Notes: generated from the sequence alone by a model not told the origin. A stretch of 64,000 nucleotides of DNA from Chlamydoabsidia padenii (GCA_025330725.1 JAIWND010000017.1:620001-684000), one strand, 5' to 3'; shown: positions 22,954-35,010, counted from the stretch's first letter. Numbers and translations are program-made.

Positions 22954-23641
22954 ATGGAATTCTTTATAAATGATGGTAAGTTTAATACGTTTTTAACTGT
23001 CTGTACATGTTTTATCTTGGATCTAGGTATTGATCATCATCGACAGGAGGAGGGACATGGGATCTTATATTCCAACTCCGCATGTGGTGCCTACTTTGAT
23101 CCCAACGACAAGCGTCTGGTCTCGTGCTCAATGAATGTTGTATCTCGATCAAGGTGCATAAAGTGTTGCTGTCAATTTGGGCTCCCTGTTACTGTATTGA
23201 TGATGTAAGTTACCAGTTATCTATCACATGGAACTGTATGGCGGTATGAGGGTATGTATTAATCACTGTTTTGTTGTCAAATAGGCATTATAAATCGGCT
23301 TTTGATGGAGATCCCGGGAACTCTAGAACCAAGAAGACAGTAACCCGATCAGATAATTCATGGGCGCAAACAGGTAAAACAAGATGAAAAACCCACGTAG
23401 TATTCCTTATTTGTAGGCTAATTCATCAAATGTTGTAGGATCTTGGAATAGATGGACAATGACGTTCCAATTCAAGTAGGATTATACTCTCTTTGCAGCA
23501 TGAATGACAACTTATTATTATCCTGTGGCACTAGCGATACTATTCCTGTTTAGGATATGGACCAAGGCACTGGTGACTCAATATGGTGGGAAGGTAACAA
23601 AGGCACATCGAGAAAACGAATGTCAGCCCATTTTAGTGTGA
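22954..23641 (+). CDS. Unrecognised spliced small protein
   Basis: I do not recognise this protein. Five coding segments, 22954-22975, 23027-23204, 23285-23373, 23439-23475 and 23554-23641, join through canonical GT-AG introns. All phases are consistent and the segments end at a TGA, giving 137 residues from the ATG at 22954. Four phase-compatible junctions without a stop are unlikely by chance, so a real or recently real gene is probable. The product has GHGILYSNSACGAYFDP, a cluster of cysteines (RCIKCCCQFG), then SWNRWTMTFQFK and a basic C-terminus. No signal peptide is visible. The frame stays open upstream to 22890 behind a plausible acceptor, so an upstream exon may exist. A 32-base T-run follows the gene near 23661-23692. 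Confidence 0.5.
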
Positions 23642-23656
23642 TACTCATGACCCTAA

Positions 23657-23694
<38 letters not shown>

Positions 23695-24277
23695 TAACCA
23701 TGTTTTCCTGTAGGCCCTTTTAGACCCCCCCTACATTAGAATAGCATATTATCATCTGTCTCTTACAAATCAAATAAACACATCATCATTTTTTTTTAAA
23801 CACATATCCAATGCATCTGACTTTTAAAACCAACAAATGCTTCATACTGTATATATAGGCACCTTGACTCATTCTAAATCCAAGTTCGTAGGACGAGATG
23901 CAGCTGACTTGCGTGGGGAAAATACATTATGGATCTGCACGTTCTTAATTCATCCCCGGCTGGGTGTCAGCGGCAAATGCCATTCCGGAAACCCAGAATG
24001 TGAAAGTGCGGAGTGATATCACATGTTACACCAAGATCAAGTTCATCGTCAAAAGTCATGAGATATTAAAGCATTTTCATAATGAAACATCATCAGGTTA
24101 ATCACCATTGTCATACAGATAAAAAGGTTTTTTATTTTTATTTTTATTATGAATCTATAGTAACACTAAAATGGGGTATGGATAATTACGTAGAAGGGAA
24201 TAAAAACAAGGGGAAGGGTGTACCTAAACTATACATGTTTCAAACATTGCCAACTATACTACTAATTAACTAATAAA
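23642..24277. other. Intergenic region
   Basis: Contains a T-run near 23661-23692 and AT-rich 3' flanking DNA. No gene supported. Confidence 0.5.
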
Positions 24278-25093
24278 CTAATCAAAGACAAGATGCCATA
24301 AACGTTTAAAGGGATCATTTATATGTGGAGTACTAATAGTAGATTCCGCCATTGATGATAAAGAGGAGGTGATGGATGGTGATGAGGGGATCATTGTTGT
24401 TTTTTTGATGTCCTTGATTGTACCGTCAGGATATAACACGTGGTGAAGAGTCTCTGTGGCAACACCGTTTTCATATTTTTGATACACTGTTTCCTCCGAG
24501 CCATCCGTTCGATATATACATTCTTGAGTGCATTTCCAATCCTATTAAATATATATTCCAAGGTTAAAGGAAAAGGGGAGTTAATATCATTCATTATTAA
24601 AACCCGCTATTTTCTTTGTGTCTAGCTAAAAATAAAACTTTACCTTGTTATTTAATATAGATGAGCCTTGTTGTTGTTCTTGTTGTTCTTGTTGTTCTTG
24701 TTCTTTTCCAGTCTTGTCCATTAGAGTCAAAGAGTTTATATTTTCATTATGTTTTGAGCTAGAGTTGTAGGTCTTGTTCATGGGAGTTGGTCGATCTAGA
24801 GAGGACACCATCATTCCTTGGGATCTTGAAGAAATACATGTTCTATTTCTACGAGACTTTTCCGCCAGTCGGACAAAGTCACTTCCACCAAAGTCATGAA
24901 GTTTCAATGGAGGAGGTTGCTTGGTTGTTAGTGTTTTTGATGTGTCGATATCATATTTCCCACTATCCACAGGTTCAATCAATTGGCGAAACATCATGGA
25001 GATGGAGCTTTGCATGATACTTGCCATCTTTTGATCGAATTGATCCATATCATTGGATGATAAAAAGGGGATGTTTGTATTGTTTGAGGACAT
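24278..25093 (-). CDS. Hypothetical protein
   Basis: Two exons, 25093-24644 and 24541-24278, give 237 residues with consistent phase. I do not recognise the family. The N-terminus (FDQKMASIMQSSISMMFRQL) is helical and Met-rich. The middle is Ser/Thr-rich and ends in a Glu-Gln repeat. The second exon has a regular charged segment, TVYQKYENGVATETLHHVLY followed by PDGTIKDIKKT, and ends FKRLWHLVFD. Alternating DGT/NG-type turns like these occur in HAX1/MLF-like proteins, but that is only a resemblance. The frame extends upstream to 25150; I start at 25093 because the extension is poorly coded. The promoter is shared with the divergent gene at 25281. Confidence 0.6.
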
Positions 25094-25185
25094 GATAATA
25101 ATTATTGAAGAGAAAGATGGGAAGAGGGACGTCAAATTAAAAAATTGCATAAAGGCGACTTTTTATAACCCAAACTAGATTGGTA

Positions 25186-25199
25186 AATTTAAATTCCGA
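25186..25199. promoter_or_regulatory. AATTTAAATTCCGA element in a divergent promoter
   Basis: Variant of the recurring element, 93 bp from the minus-strand start (25093) and 82 bp from the plus-strand start (25281); the only strong candidate in this 187-bp divergent promoter. Confidence 0.4.
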
Positions 25200-25280
25200 T
25201 TCGTCATTTTATGGATCCCTCCCCCGATCCCTCTCTCTCTTTTTTTCCTTTCTTTCCCTTGGCCCACGGTTGATCCAATT

Positions 25281-25771
25281 ATGTCCATCGAACAAATATT
25301 ATCAGCAGGTCTTCCAGAAGCTCAGCCTATATACCCACGAATACTTTATTCATTTGCACCCCTCTTCCTGACAGCAGCGAAGCCATGGCAAGTTGTTGAA
25401 CGAAGATTGATATTGCTGCTATTTACGTACTAATCTTTTTATTCTACTTATTTTTAGCTGACACAGATATATTTTGAAACGAAAAGTGGCCAACTATCAC
25501 CAATATCAGCCGGATAATCTGGACGATGGGCACAAGTAGGTAGGATAAACCATTCATTGTCATGTTGTACTCATGACTAATCTATCACTGTCTCCTTCTC
25601 TTTTTATAGCTCAGCAAACTTTGGAAAGGTAAAAAAATTACCAATATCATCTGCGACTGTGTTATGTAAAAAGAAAAAAAAAACTTACCATTTGCTCTTA
25701 CTTATGTCCTTACTCTTTAGACAATCCCTGCAAGACGAAACAGTAACGCAAATCGGAATCTCAATCTGTAA
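25281..25771 (+). CDS. Small spliced membrane protein
   Basis: A gene seen only after splicing. Exons 25281-25426, 25467-25535, 25610-25628 (19 bases) and 25721-25771 join in phase to give 94 residues ending at TAA. The N-terminus MSIEQILSAGLPEAQPIYPR leads into a hydrophobic stretch, LYSFAPLFLTAAKP. A second hydrophobic stretch, RRLILLLFTYIL, follows, and then a basic/polar tail (RKVANYHQYQPDNLDDG). This suggests a small membrane protein with one or two membrane segments and a disordered C-terminus. I do not recognise the family. The first intron is only 40 bases and starts GTACTAAT, so that junction is the least certain. Divergently paired with the gene at 24278-25093. Confidence 0.55.
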
Positions 25772-26574
25772 GGTCGTATCATCAACGCGCAAGAAACAAT
25801 AAAAACATCAACAACAAGTGTCTTTTTTGACAAAGACAAATGAATAACGACCCAGGTACTGACTATGGAATGTATTGGGTCAACAACATGACTTCTTCTT
25901 ACTTGATGGATACCTCTGTTTAGGATAAAGTAATTCAAGATCATACCTGTCTCTTCTGTATCAATCGGGGTAAGAAATGACCAAGGATAAAGGCAGTCAG
26001 GGCGCACATAATAATGACATATTAAATCAACAAGGAAATAGACTAATGTTGTGGAACTAAACCTCATTGTACTTTTAGATCGACAAAGAGTGTAGCAAAA
26101 TGGCTTATGACGACTTTCGAACTTGATGTGGGATGGGCATTGATGTAAACCGCGCTACTTCAAATAACGATGATGGAAAAGGACAACTAAGTTGTATACA
26201 TTTGTCTTTCACCAGGAACAATCACTGACCATGTTACTTTTATTATTAGATATTTGGCACTGACAAGTTTGGTCAAATCTCAGGGGAATCTTCTTTATGA
26301 AAAAACAGCGGCAGTTAAATGGCATCATCCTCGACATAATTTACTTATCAACTCAACGACATTCTCCTTGAAATGACAACCACCAAGAACAAGTCGCAAT
26401 AGGATTACTACCCTCATCTAGATTTGATAGCATAGTTACCTTTTAATAATAAAGAACCACTGATGTCCATATTTAAAATCCCGCTTTTTTTTAAAAAAAA
26501 AAATCGTGCGCGAACTCATTTCTCCCTCTCTCTCTTTCCCTCCCTCTCTTCCACCACTACAAACAAACCTTCAA
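25772..26574. other. Intergenic region upstream of condensin
   Basis: Contains short frames bounded by splice-like sites (for example around 25846-25990 and 26080-26370). I tried to join them and hit stops in every phase, so no gene is called. TTTAAAATCCCGC at 26472-26484 and a CT-rich leader (26520-26552) precede the condensin start. Confidence 0.45.
26472..26484 (+). promoter_or_regulatory. TTTAAAATCCCGC promoter element
   Basis: Recurring-element copy 90 bp upstream of the condensin ATG at 26575. Confidence 0.5.
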
Positions 26575-29500
26575 ATGGAATCGTCCTTTGTATTACAAGA
26601 TGAAGTACGATTGTTACAAAACGAAGTATCCGACTACTACATTGAAAACGAATTCGCTGTTGAAAACAAATCGGAACAAGACCTGGCGTTTGGTCTAAAC
26701 AGTAAGTATTCATTGATTCTTCGACTCACACTTGTCAATAGATTACCTCTCTTTAATCCTTCTTTATGTTTATCTTTAATGCATATTAATAGTGGTAACG
26801 GAAAACATTGAAGGATCAAGCGATGCTATCACCGATCCCTTGGTATTCGACAAAGTCCGTAGTTTTTTGAAGTATGACAACAACTACACAGGATCCTATC
26901 AAGCAGCAACACTAACTGTATTTCCTTCATAGATACTTCCCAGCTCTGACTCCTCGTATTGCAGCACGTTTACATGACGTTTTGTTATCCGGTAAGAATT
27001 CAAAAAAAAAAAAAAAAAAAAAAGATGTAATATGTACATTACAGTTACTAATAGATTCTCTTGTTGCCTCTTAGCCTTCCGTGCTGAAGTCAAGTCTACT
27101 AATGACGATTTAAACAACAATGAAACTCGAACCTTTGCCGAACATCGCATTTGCCTTGAACACTATGTCTTTTTGATCTATTGGTTTTTGAAACAGTCTG
27201 AAGAAGCCTCTAAATCTGCAGCCACCACTACAACCAACAAATCAAAAGTAAGTTACAAAATAGACCATCCCAGGCACTGTAGATCGGCTACTCATTATTT
27301 TAAATCTTTTATACGTAGAAGGGAAAAGGACGTGCTTACGACGATCGTCCTGCAAATTGGGCCTTACAGAAGAAGAAGACATTCGATCTATTGGCATGGC
27401 TCCTTGAAATGAAACTCACAAAAATTTGGACCCTCCCTCCTGATCGAACTGTATTAATCAAGTAAGTAAAACTTGAATTCATTATGATTCATGCGGTTTA
27501 ACGGTTTATCCTTTTTATATTTATAGTCTAATCACCAAGCCTTGTTACCAATTCTTTGAAAATCCTGCCAATACGAAATTAGCTGAACTGAAACTATGCA
27601 TCTTCAAGATTCTTAGTCTATGCGTAAAATACTACGACCATCGACAAGGTAAACTATTTGGAAGCGGGGTCAAGGTGGGCGTCATTGATGCGATCTCTTA
27701 TCATATTTTTATTTTTAGCTGCCCAATCCACTGTCATACAAAACTTACAATACTGGGAACACTGTGCTGAACCTATGGCTGAATGGTTATACTACTTGAT
27801 TGATAAATACGACCATGGGCAACTGACGGATGAACTCTTACATGAAATCGGCAACCAAGAATTCAAGGATACAACAACGAAGGACGTCAAAGATACAGCA
27901 AACCCGAAAACCTTCTCTGCCTTTTTACTGAAACTAACTGATTTGGCCTCTCGCGTCATTTTGAAGAATCTTGGTGTATTGATCTCGCAACTGGATAGCG
28001 AAGTAAGTAAAAGAGGAAGAAGATCACTTCCATTCTGGTGCTAACTTGATTCTTGACAGTCTTATGCAATGCGAATAACTCTTATTGAAATCATTGGCAA
28101 ATTGATTGTGGACCTGACACAGAACTCTGAAGAATCGCAACCTCAAAAGGATCAAGTTAACAACTTCTTCGACATACTGGAAGAACGGATGCTTGATCCA
28201 ATCTCTTTTTGTCGTGCCAAGGTACTTCAAGTCTACATTCGGTTATTGGAGTAAGTTTATTTACGGATGTAATACATTAATGTTAACAATGTCTCTAATC
28301 TTTTCTTTTTTATATTTATATATTACTATTAATTAATAGTCTTCGCGTCAAATTCCCTAAACGTAGACAAACTTTATGTAGTCTGGCCATTCGACATTTG
28401 GAGGATAAAAGTAGTAGTGTACGCAAGACTGCCGTACGTGTTTTGACAAAGCTGTTGTCCACTCACCCTTATGACATGTATGGTGGCGAACTCTCTTTGG
28501 ATGATTGGCAGATCAGATTGAACACGTTAAATGCGGAGTTGGAGGTAGGAGCATAAAAAAAAAATAGGTAAAATGAAATTCAGGGGTACTCACCATTATC
28601 ATTTTTAGGTCTCAAGCACACAGGATGACTCTCTCGACGGTGTCATGTTAAATGTAATCAATAGGCAACAAATGGAACTAGGAACAACCGCACCTACTCT
28701 CAACAATGATACTGAAAATGCAGATATGGACAACAACAATCGACAAATTACCTCTTCCGACAATACTAATGATATGGATCTTGACGGGGACGGTTTACCA
28801 GCAACACAACAGGCATCTGCAGATGAAGACAATGGTCAAGTACCGATGACAAAGGTGGCAACAACGACACCTGCTCGCCCTATTACGATCATTAGCTCGG
28901 AAAAAATGCAACAACTTACACTAATGAAAACCTTCCTTATTGATGCCATCAAATTCATTGAACAAATCCATAAAAGCATGTCTATTGTTAGTCAACTCTT
29001 GTCCTCGAAATCAAAACTGGAAGTGATGGAAGCCATGGACTTTTTTATGACGGCTTACATGTACAAAATCGACATGGCAAAGGTAAATTTGTCAACGGAT
29101 GCGGTAAAGAAATGTTGTGAAACTGATGCTAGTTTTATTACTGTTTTTGGAATCTATAGGATGGACTGAAAAAGATGCTGCATCTCATTTGGATCAAGGA
29201 TACCAGTGATGAAGGGAAAGGAATCAAGTTAAAACTGCTGGATTGCTACCGGACCCTTTATATCGACATGGACGAGAACCTATCTAAAAGACAAAACATC
29301 AACAACATTGCCAAGAACCTTATTGCATTGACCTATCACACCACTTTGGCAGAATTAACATCCTTGGAACAAGTGCTCAGTACTCTGGCAGCTGAAGGTG
29401 ATATATCGCGCCCTGTAGTAGAAAAACTTTGGGACGTATATGGTAAGTGAATCAAAAAACAAGCAAACTTTTTTTATCAGTATCATTTATTTCACACTCA

Positions 29501-31784
29501 CTTTTTTTTCCCCTCAATCTTTGTGTCTGATAGGTTTTTCCCGAGGACAAATCTCGAAACAGCAACGACGTGGGGCAATCATCATTCTCGGTATGCTGGC
29601 AAAGGCGGACACTGAAATGGTTGCGGAGAAGATAGACCTTATGCTTCGTGTAGGTCTGGGACCTGTAGGAAAGGTAATAGAACATTGAACAAGTAAATCA
29701 AATCAAATGATACTCACATACTTTGTTTTTATTTTAGTCTGATTTGGTGGTTGCTAAATATACCTGTATGGCATTACAAAGATTGGCGGGAACAAAATCT
29801 GATAAAAGTAAGTATCAACATAGCAATGTGATAGGTACATTGAATGCTTTATACTAACACATTATGTTGAAACTTTTTCTCAAAGCTCGTGGCGTCTACG
29901 AAGGAAAACGGTTACCAATGTCTCATCCTATATTTGCCAAGCTCAAAGACATCATCATAGGTCGAAACATGTCCATGGAATGGTTTGGTACAGCAGAACA
30001 GGCTATCAATGCAATTTACCTCCTGGGTGATCATCCCGATATATTGTGTGCCGAAATCATCAAAATCAAATCAAAGGAACTCTTCTCTGATGGCGACGAA
30101 TCAAATGATCAAGAAAAAGACTTTGGTGAAGATACAATGGATATCGATCAAGACGAACAAACAACTCAGCAGACAACCTCTACACAGCTCGATTCAACCA
30201 TCAACCAATCGCTGAAAAAGAGTCCCTTTGAACTTAGTCAGCTTATCTTTATTGTGGGTCATGTCGCTCTTAAACAAACGGTGCATCTGGAAGTGGTCGA
30301 ATCTATATGGAAAAGGAAAAAATCGACAAAAGGAGGTAGGTGATAAATGAAAAAAAAAAAAAAAAAAAACCAGAGAAGAAGGATGGATATGTATACTAAC
30401 AGACTCAATATATACTTTTATTAGAAAAACAATCCAAAGGGGCCGACGACATGGACGATGAATTGGAACAAGTTGGTGGGACTGCGGAAGATGATATAGG
30501 TGATGCGATCATCCGTATTCGTGAACGTGAAATCCTTTTCAACCAGAAATCTCTACTTGCTCGATTTGGTCCGCTTTTAGTTGAAGTTTGTGCAAGAAAC
30601 AAGGTGTATACGGTAATATCCATAAATCCAGAACAATGACTTTTATAACTTGGTACAGTACTAAAATTAAATCATCTCTTTGTATAACTAATAGGATCGT
30701 ACCTTACAAACAATGGCAACCTTGGCACTTGGAAAATTCATGTGTGTCAGCTCAGACTATTGTGAACGCCACCTACCACTATTACTCACCATCCTTGAGA
30801 AATCTAAAGACCCCACTATCCGAAGTAACATTGTGATTGCTCTGGGCGACATGGCAGTTTGCTTCAACACACTGATTGACGACAATATCACCTTCTTATA
30901 CAATCGACTGGCGGACGATGATAAACTGGTTAAAAAGAATGCGGTGATGGTGCTAACTCATTTGATCTTGAATGGTATGGTTAAAGTCAAGGGACAAATC
31001 AGCGAAATGGCGAAATGCTTGGAAGACTCTGATCAGCGTATTGCGGACTTGGCCAAACTCTTTTTTACCGAATTGGCAAACAAAGATAATGCGATCTACA
31101 ATAATTTACCGGATATTATCAGTAATCTCACCGCACAAAACTCTAATCGAATGGAAGAAGAATCTTTCCAGCGGGTCATGAAGTTTATATTCTCCTTTGA
31201 ATTCGTGGAAAAGGTAAAGGATTGGGGTGGGGACAATAGAAAAAACTGACTGACCAACTTTATTATTATCTAGGGTAAATATGCGGAAAACGTAGTGGAC
31301 AAACTCTGCCAACGATTCCAGTTTGCTGAAGAAGGACGGGGTTGGCGGGATATTGCTTTTTGTCTGTCACTACTTCCATACAAGACTGAAAAGTGCTTTC
31401 GAAAACTGCTGGACAACCTCCCTCTTTATCAAGACAAGGTACATGATGAAGCTGTACACAAATACTTTATGGAAATCATTGCAAAAGGCCGCACAGCAAC
31501 AAAATTACAAAAACTGGATCTCAAATCTATTGTGGATGAACTGGAAGCAAAGGTGGAGTCTTTTAGTGGTGTAACTAAAGAAGACAAACAAAAGGCGGTG
31601 AAACCAAAGAAAAAAGGTACGTTGCTATTACGATGGTCTGGTCTATCATACTCACTTTATTCTTTTTGTATTACTACTAGTTGTTTTACGCGCCATAAAG
31701 AAAGATTTGGGATTTATCTCCCAGTCTTCTTCCCAGATCCTGCCTACTGACGACTTGCAAGAAGACTCCCAAATGATGGACTAA
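26575..31784 (+). CDS. Condensin complex subunit 1 (CAP-D2/Cnd1/Ycs4)
   Basis: HEAT-repeat non-SMC subunit of condensin, needed for mitotic chromosome condensation. Many short exons (more than 12) give a protein on the order of 1,200 residues. It starts MESSFVLQDEVRLLQNEVSD at 26575. The N-terminal domain includes YFPALTPRIAARLHDVLLSA. The central part includes VSKRG-type linkers and an acidic segment (DNNNRQITSSDNTNDMDLDG). The diagnostic Cnd1 domain lies near the C-terminus (LALGKFMCVSSDYCERHLPL, IRSNIVIALGDMAVCFNTLI, LYNRLADDDKLVKKNAVMVL and THLILNGMVKVKGQISEMAK). The last exon begins after an acceptor near 31680 and ends DLQEDSQMMD at a TAA at 31782-31784. The C-terminal Lys/Ser-rich tail is where cell-cycle phosphorylation occurs in the family. 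Confidence 0.95.
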
Positions 31785-31990
31785 CTAGTATACGTCTGCT
31801 CTTTTTACTATCCTTGTTACTGGTAGTTTAGCTATTATCTCTGTTTATATTACATATTATTACATTATACATTCATACCATGATTTGAAATAAAAATACA
31901 ACAATAAACTTGAACCAATACAATAATATGGATAACTGGTTGCCTTTTAAAAATATACATGTTCTTTTTTAAGCTTCTATGTCTTTCAGA

Positions 31991-32003
31991 GCGGCGTTTA
32001 AAT
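31991..32003 (+). promoter_or_regulatory. GCGGCGTTTAAAT promoter element
   Basis: Variant of the recurring element 66 bp upstream of the GNAT gene ATG. Confidence 0.35.
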
Positions 32004-32069
32004 ATCGATTATTTATTTGGGTCCCTTTTTTTTTTTGAAAGGCACCTTTCTTTTCTTGATCATTTTACC

Positions 32070-33229
32070 ATGCCGATATTGAACTTGTTAACGACTGATC
32101 AATATGCACCGTTAATAGATCAACTCGCTCAACACCATCAACCAAGCGCTACGCACCTTCTTGGTTGGTTTCTCCAAACGGGACATTCCTCTGTCGACAC
32201 TCTTGGTCGATCTAAAGTATACTCCACTCATCCTGACCCTAGTTATCTTCCTACCAATGAACCTGTTGTGATTGTGGTCAACCATTTCCATCGTCTTCGG
32301 ATTTATCTCAGTACCGAATCAACTCTGGACAGAAAAGGGCACGTCAGCGCTACCATGAAACAACAAGCAATAGATGGTGACTGGTCTGGTGAAAAAGCGC
32401 CTCAGTTTTACGGTGACAATGATGCTCTACAGTCCTTGTACCGACGTTCGGTGGAAAAACTGGAAACTGTGCTATTGGAACTGACTAGTCAAGGTGATAA
32501 CAACTCGATCATGTTTCATGGCCTATCTTTATTGTGGCAACCTCTGGTGAATATGATGTTTGAAGTGTCTTATTATGGTCCATGTCATATGTTTGTCAAG
32601 CCTGCTGAAATCATCCATGGTCCTTTAGATAGTCCTTATCCAATCTCCAAACTGAATCCAATGGATTTGAAAATGGTAAGTATATACGGCAAGGGAGAGG
32701 GGAACATGGATCGACTTTTTTTTTTTTGTTTTTTTTTTTTTGTTTTGTTTTACTAATGTCGCATTGGATATAGGTGGTGGAAAAGAACAAGATTCTATAT
32801 GATTCCAGCTACGTCGAAGATTGTTTTCGTATGTCAACTGCTTTACGTAATAATCAAGGTGAACTGATTGCTTGGGGATACACACATCGTGATTGTAGGT
32901 ATTAAAAAAAAAAAAAAAAAAAGAGTAATATCATACGTCAACTCCCTACTTGAACTTTTACTATAATAATAGTACCTATAGGCGGATTACATGTACTTGC
33001 CGAATACAGGCGAAGAAACTTGGCAAGCATCATTGTAGGTGACCTTTGTAATCAACAGACCCAGTTTTTGATCGATCATGCTCCTTATGCGACTACATTA
33101 CCATACTATGTACAAAGTCTCGTAGAATACACCAATCCTGGCAGTACAGCTTTGTTTGAACGTCTCGGCTTTACCAAAGTAGGGCTCGGAAAGACTTGGA
33201 CATTTATAATACCTAAAACTTTGACTTGA
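32070..33229 (+). CDS. GNAT-family acyltransferase-like protein
   Basis: Likely a member of the GNAT superfamily, FR47/glycine N-acyltransferase-like; substrate unknown. There are three exons, 32070-32675, 32774-32894 and 32973-33229, in phase, giving 327 residues. The N-terminal half (MPILNLLTTDQYAPLIDQLA ... EPVVIVVNHFHRLRIYLSTE) is a degenerate lobe. The C-terminal half has the acetyl-CoA binding pattern GGLHVLAEYRRRNLASIIVG, equivalent to the V-x-P-x-x-R-x-x-G-x-A motif with Asn in place of Gly. NPGSTALFERLGFTKVG, the usual strand/helix after the acyl-CoA site, follows. A GCGGCGTTTAAAT element lies 66 bp upstream. Confidence 0.8.
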
Positions 33230-33964
33230 TTCCATTGTATACACTTTATCTTTTACCCAATAACTGGATAAATGGTTTATTACTTGCTGCATATTGTTGG
33301 TGCCGTAATTGGAATTCCGACATTTAATAGGTGGCTCTTTGCGACCATATCATGTTATTAGGTGGATACTATTGACCCAACAAACCTACAACGCTATGAC
33401 CTTTGCTGATGCCATAATATAGTTAGTTATAGATTAAATTAGATCTAGAATATTTGTTATACTATTGGAAATAATAAAACCCCCACTTTTTAAACTATAT
33501 TCTCTTATAAAGTCTCCCCCTTTGAGTCATGCATATAACCACTTTTTTTGATCAACTGGTTACAGTGTGACCCCGACTTGATAGTTACTTATATTTGTCT
33601 TGTCATGATCAAAGTGTGATAGATTCAATGTCTTATTGTTATTGAATTTGGAAAATTACAGTCAAAATGTATCAAAGAAGATCATGTACATTCCATTTTG
33701 CTTATAGGGAAGTTGATCCAAATCATGCTAAAAAATCAGACGGACATTTAATTACAACATTTCAAATCCCGCCATATGCCGACATGCCAGTTTTTTACAA
33801 GTGTTATTTATTATTCGATGATGGTTAAAGCTAAAACTTATGTAATAATAATATAGTGGATGTGTAGGGACAAAGTTAAAATAAAACCAAAGACAACATA
33901 AATAGGGACAAAAGACATGATGTGACATAAACAAGTAAAACACAGCGATGATTATATCCTTTAT
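33230..33964. other. Intergenic region with an orphan element
   Basis: Both flanking genes end here, yet a perfect TTTCAAATCCCGCC lies at 33770-33783 and TTGGAATTCCGACA near 33308-33321. No ORF of note. Confidence 0.5.
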
Positions 33965-34782
33965 TTATTTAAGAGGGACGAATCGAGAAGAGTGAGTAGC
34001 ACCAATACCGGGACGACCGTGACGGACAGGCTTGTAGGTAATGCTTTAATAAAAAAAAAAAGGAGGAAGGGGGTGAGTCAGTAATAGTCACCATCACCTT
34101 TTTTTTTTTTTTTTTCCTGTACACTTACGAGAATTCACCAAGGTAGTGACCAACCATTTCAGGACGGATTTCGACTTGGTTGAAAGTCTTACCGTTGTAG
34201 ACACCGACGACGGAACCAATCATTTCAGGGACAATGATCATGTTACGCAAGTGAGTCTTGACGGTGGCAGGCTTTTCACCAGAAGGAGCTTCAGTCTTGG
34301 CCTTGCGGAGCTTCTTGATGAGACCCATAGGCTTGCGCTTGAGACCACGTTGGAATCGTCTACGAGCACGGCAGTGAACCAAATCCATGAATTGTTCAGA
34401 AGACAAATCCAAAAGTTGGTCAAGGTCAACGCCACGGTAGCTGAACTTGCGGAAGGTTCTCTTTCGTTGAGTAGTTTGTTGGTCAGCCTAAAAGATACAT
34501 GATACAAAAAGTGTAAAAAAAGGACGATGAGTGACTGATGTTTCTTTTTATTATCCTATATTAAACAATTCCGTCCATCAAGGGTCAACCAAATCTGTCA
34601 TATATGTGGTAATGGATGGTTCTTGTTATTGCTGTAGTTGATCGTTGGTGGTGTGGAGAGTTCTGGCGCTATATGGTACTCATAAATAGTCATATCATGT
34701 TTTATAGGTGTTTGGATACATTGACAGACCCATGGATGGACGGATGGATGTTAATAATGGATGGATGGATGGAACTTACCAT
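33965..34782 (-). CDS. 40S ribosomal protein uS19 (S15)
   Basis: Cytosolic small-subunit protein uS19. Three coding exons give 146 residues. The first is only the ATG (34782-34780), followed directly by a GTAAGTTCC donor and a 292-base intron, then 34487-34129 and 34043-33965. Diagnostic segments are [34 protein letters not shown] and [27 protein letters not shown] leads into [20 protein letters not shown] and the ending FVPLK. The split-ATG structure is the same as in the uL15 gene at 21438-22263. Two facing promoter elements lie 72-100 bp upstream, and intron 1 contains ATGG-type repeats. Confidence 0.96.
34733..34772. repeat. Imperfect (GGAT)n repeat in uS19 intron 1
   Basis: Tandem ATGG/GGAC-type tetranucleotides, interrupted near 34750, lying just downstream of the split start codon. 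Confidence 0.8.
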
Positions 34783-34853
34783 AATGATGAAAGAAGGAAG
34801 CCTTTTTTCCCACTTCACACTATTTCCACTTTTTCAACCACCCACAAAAACAA

Positions 34854-34883
34854 TTCATATCCCGATAAAGCGGGGATTCAAAA
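34854..34883. promoter_or_regulatory. Paired inverted promoter elements of uS19
   Basis: TTCATATCCCG (34854-34864) faces GCGGGGATTCAAAA (34870-34883) across five bases, 72-100 bp upstream of the uS19 ATG. This is the same inverted arrangement as at 2531-2560. Confidence 0.5.
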
Positions 34884-35010
34884 TAATGCATTGTTCAAAG
34901 ATACAATGTCCTTCACCCCATTGTTTATTGATATAATACGATGTGTAATAAATAGTATACAAGATAAAAGAAGTAGTAGTGAGTATATAGATACAAGTAA
35001 ATAGAGATGG

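Noticed and set aside
25717..26067. 116-codon minus-strand ORF
   Set aside because: Antisense to the last exon of the small membrane-protein gene; composition is hydrophobic without organised segments and no promoter lies upstream.
25846..26375. Splice-like fragments on the + strand upstream of condensin
   Set aside because: I tried the possible GT-AG joins and every phase met a stop.
34616..35004. Plus-strand ORFs across uS19 intron 1 and its promoter
   Set aside because: They read through the GGAT repeats and are antisense to a certain gene.
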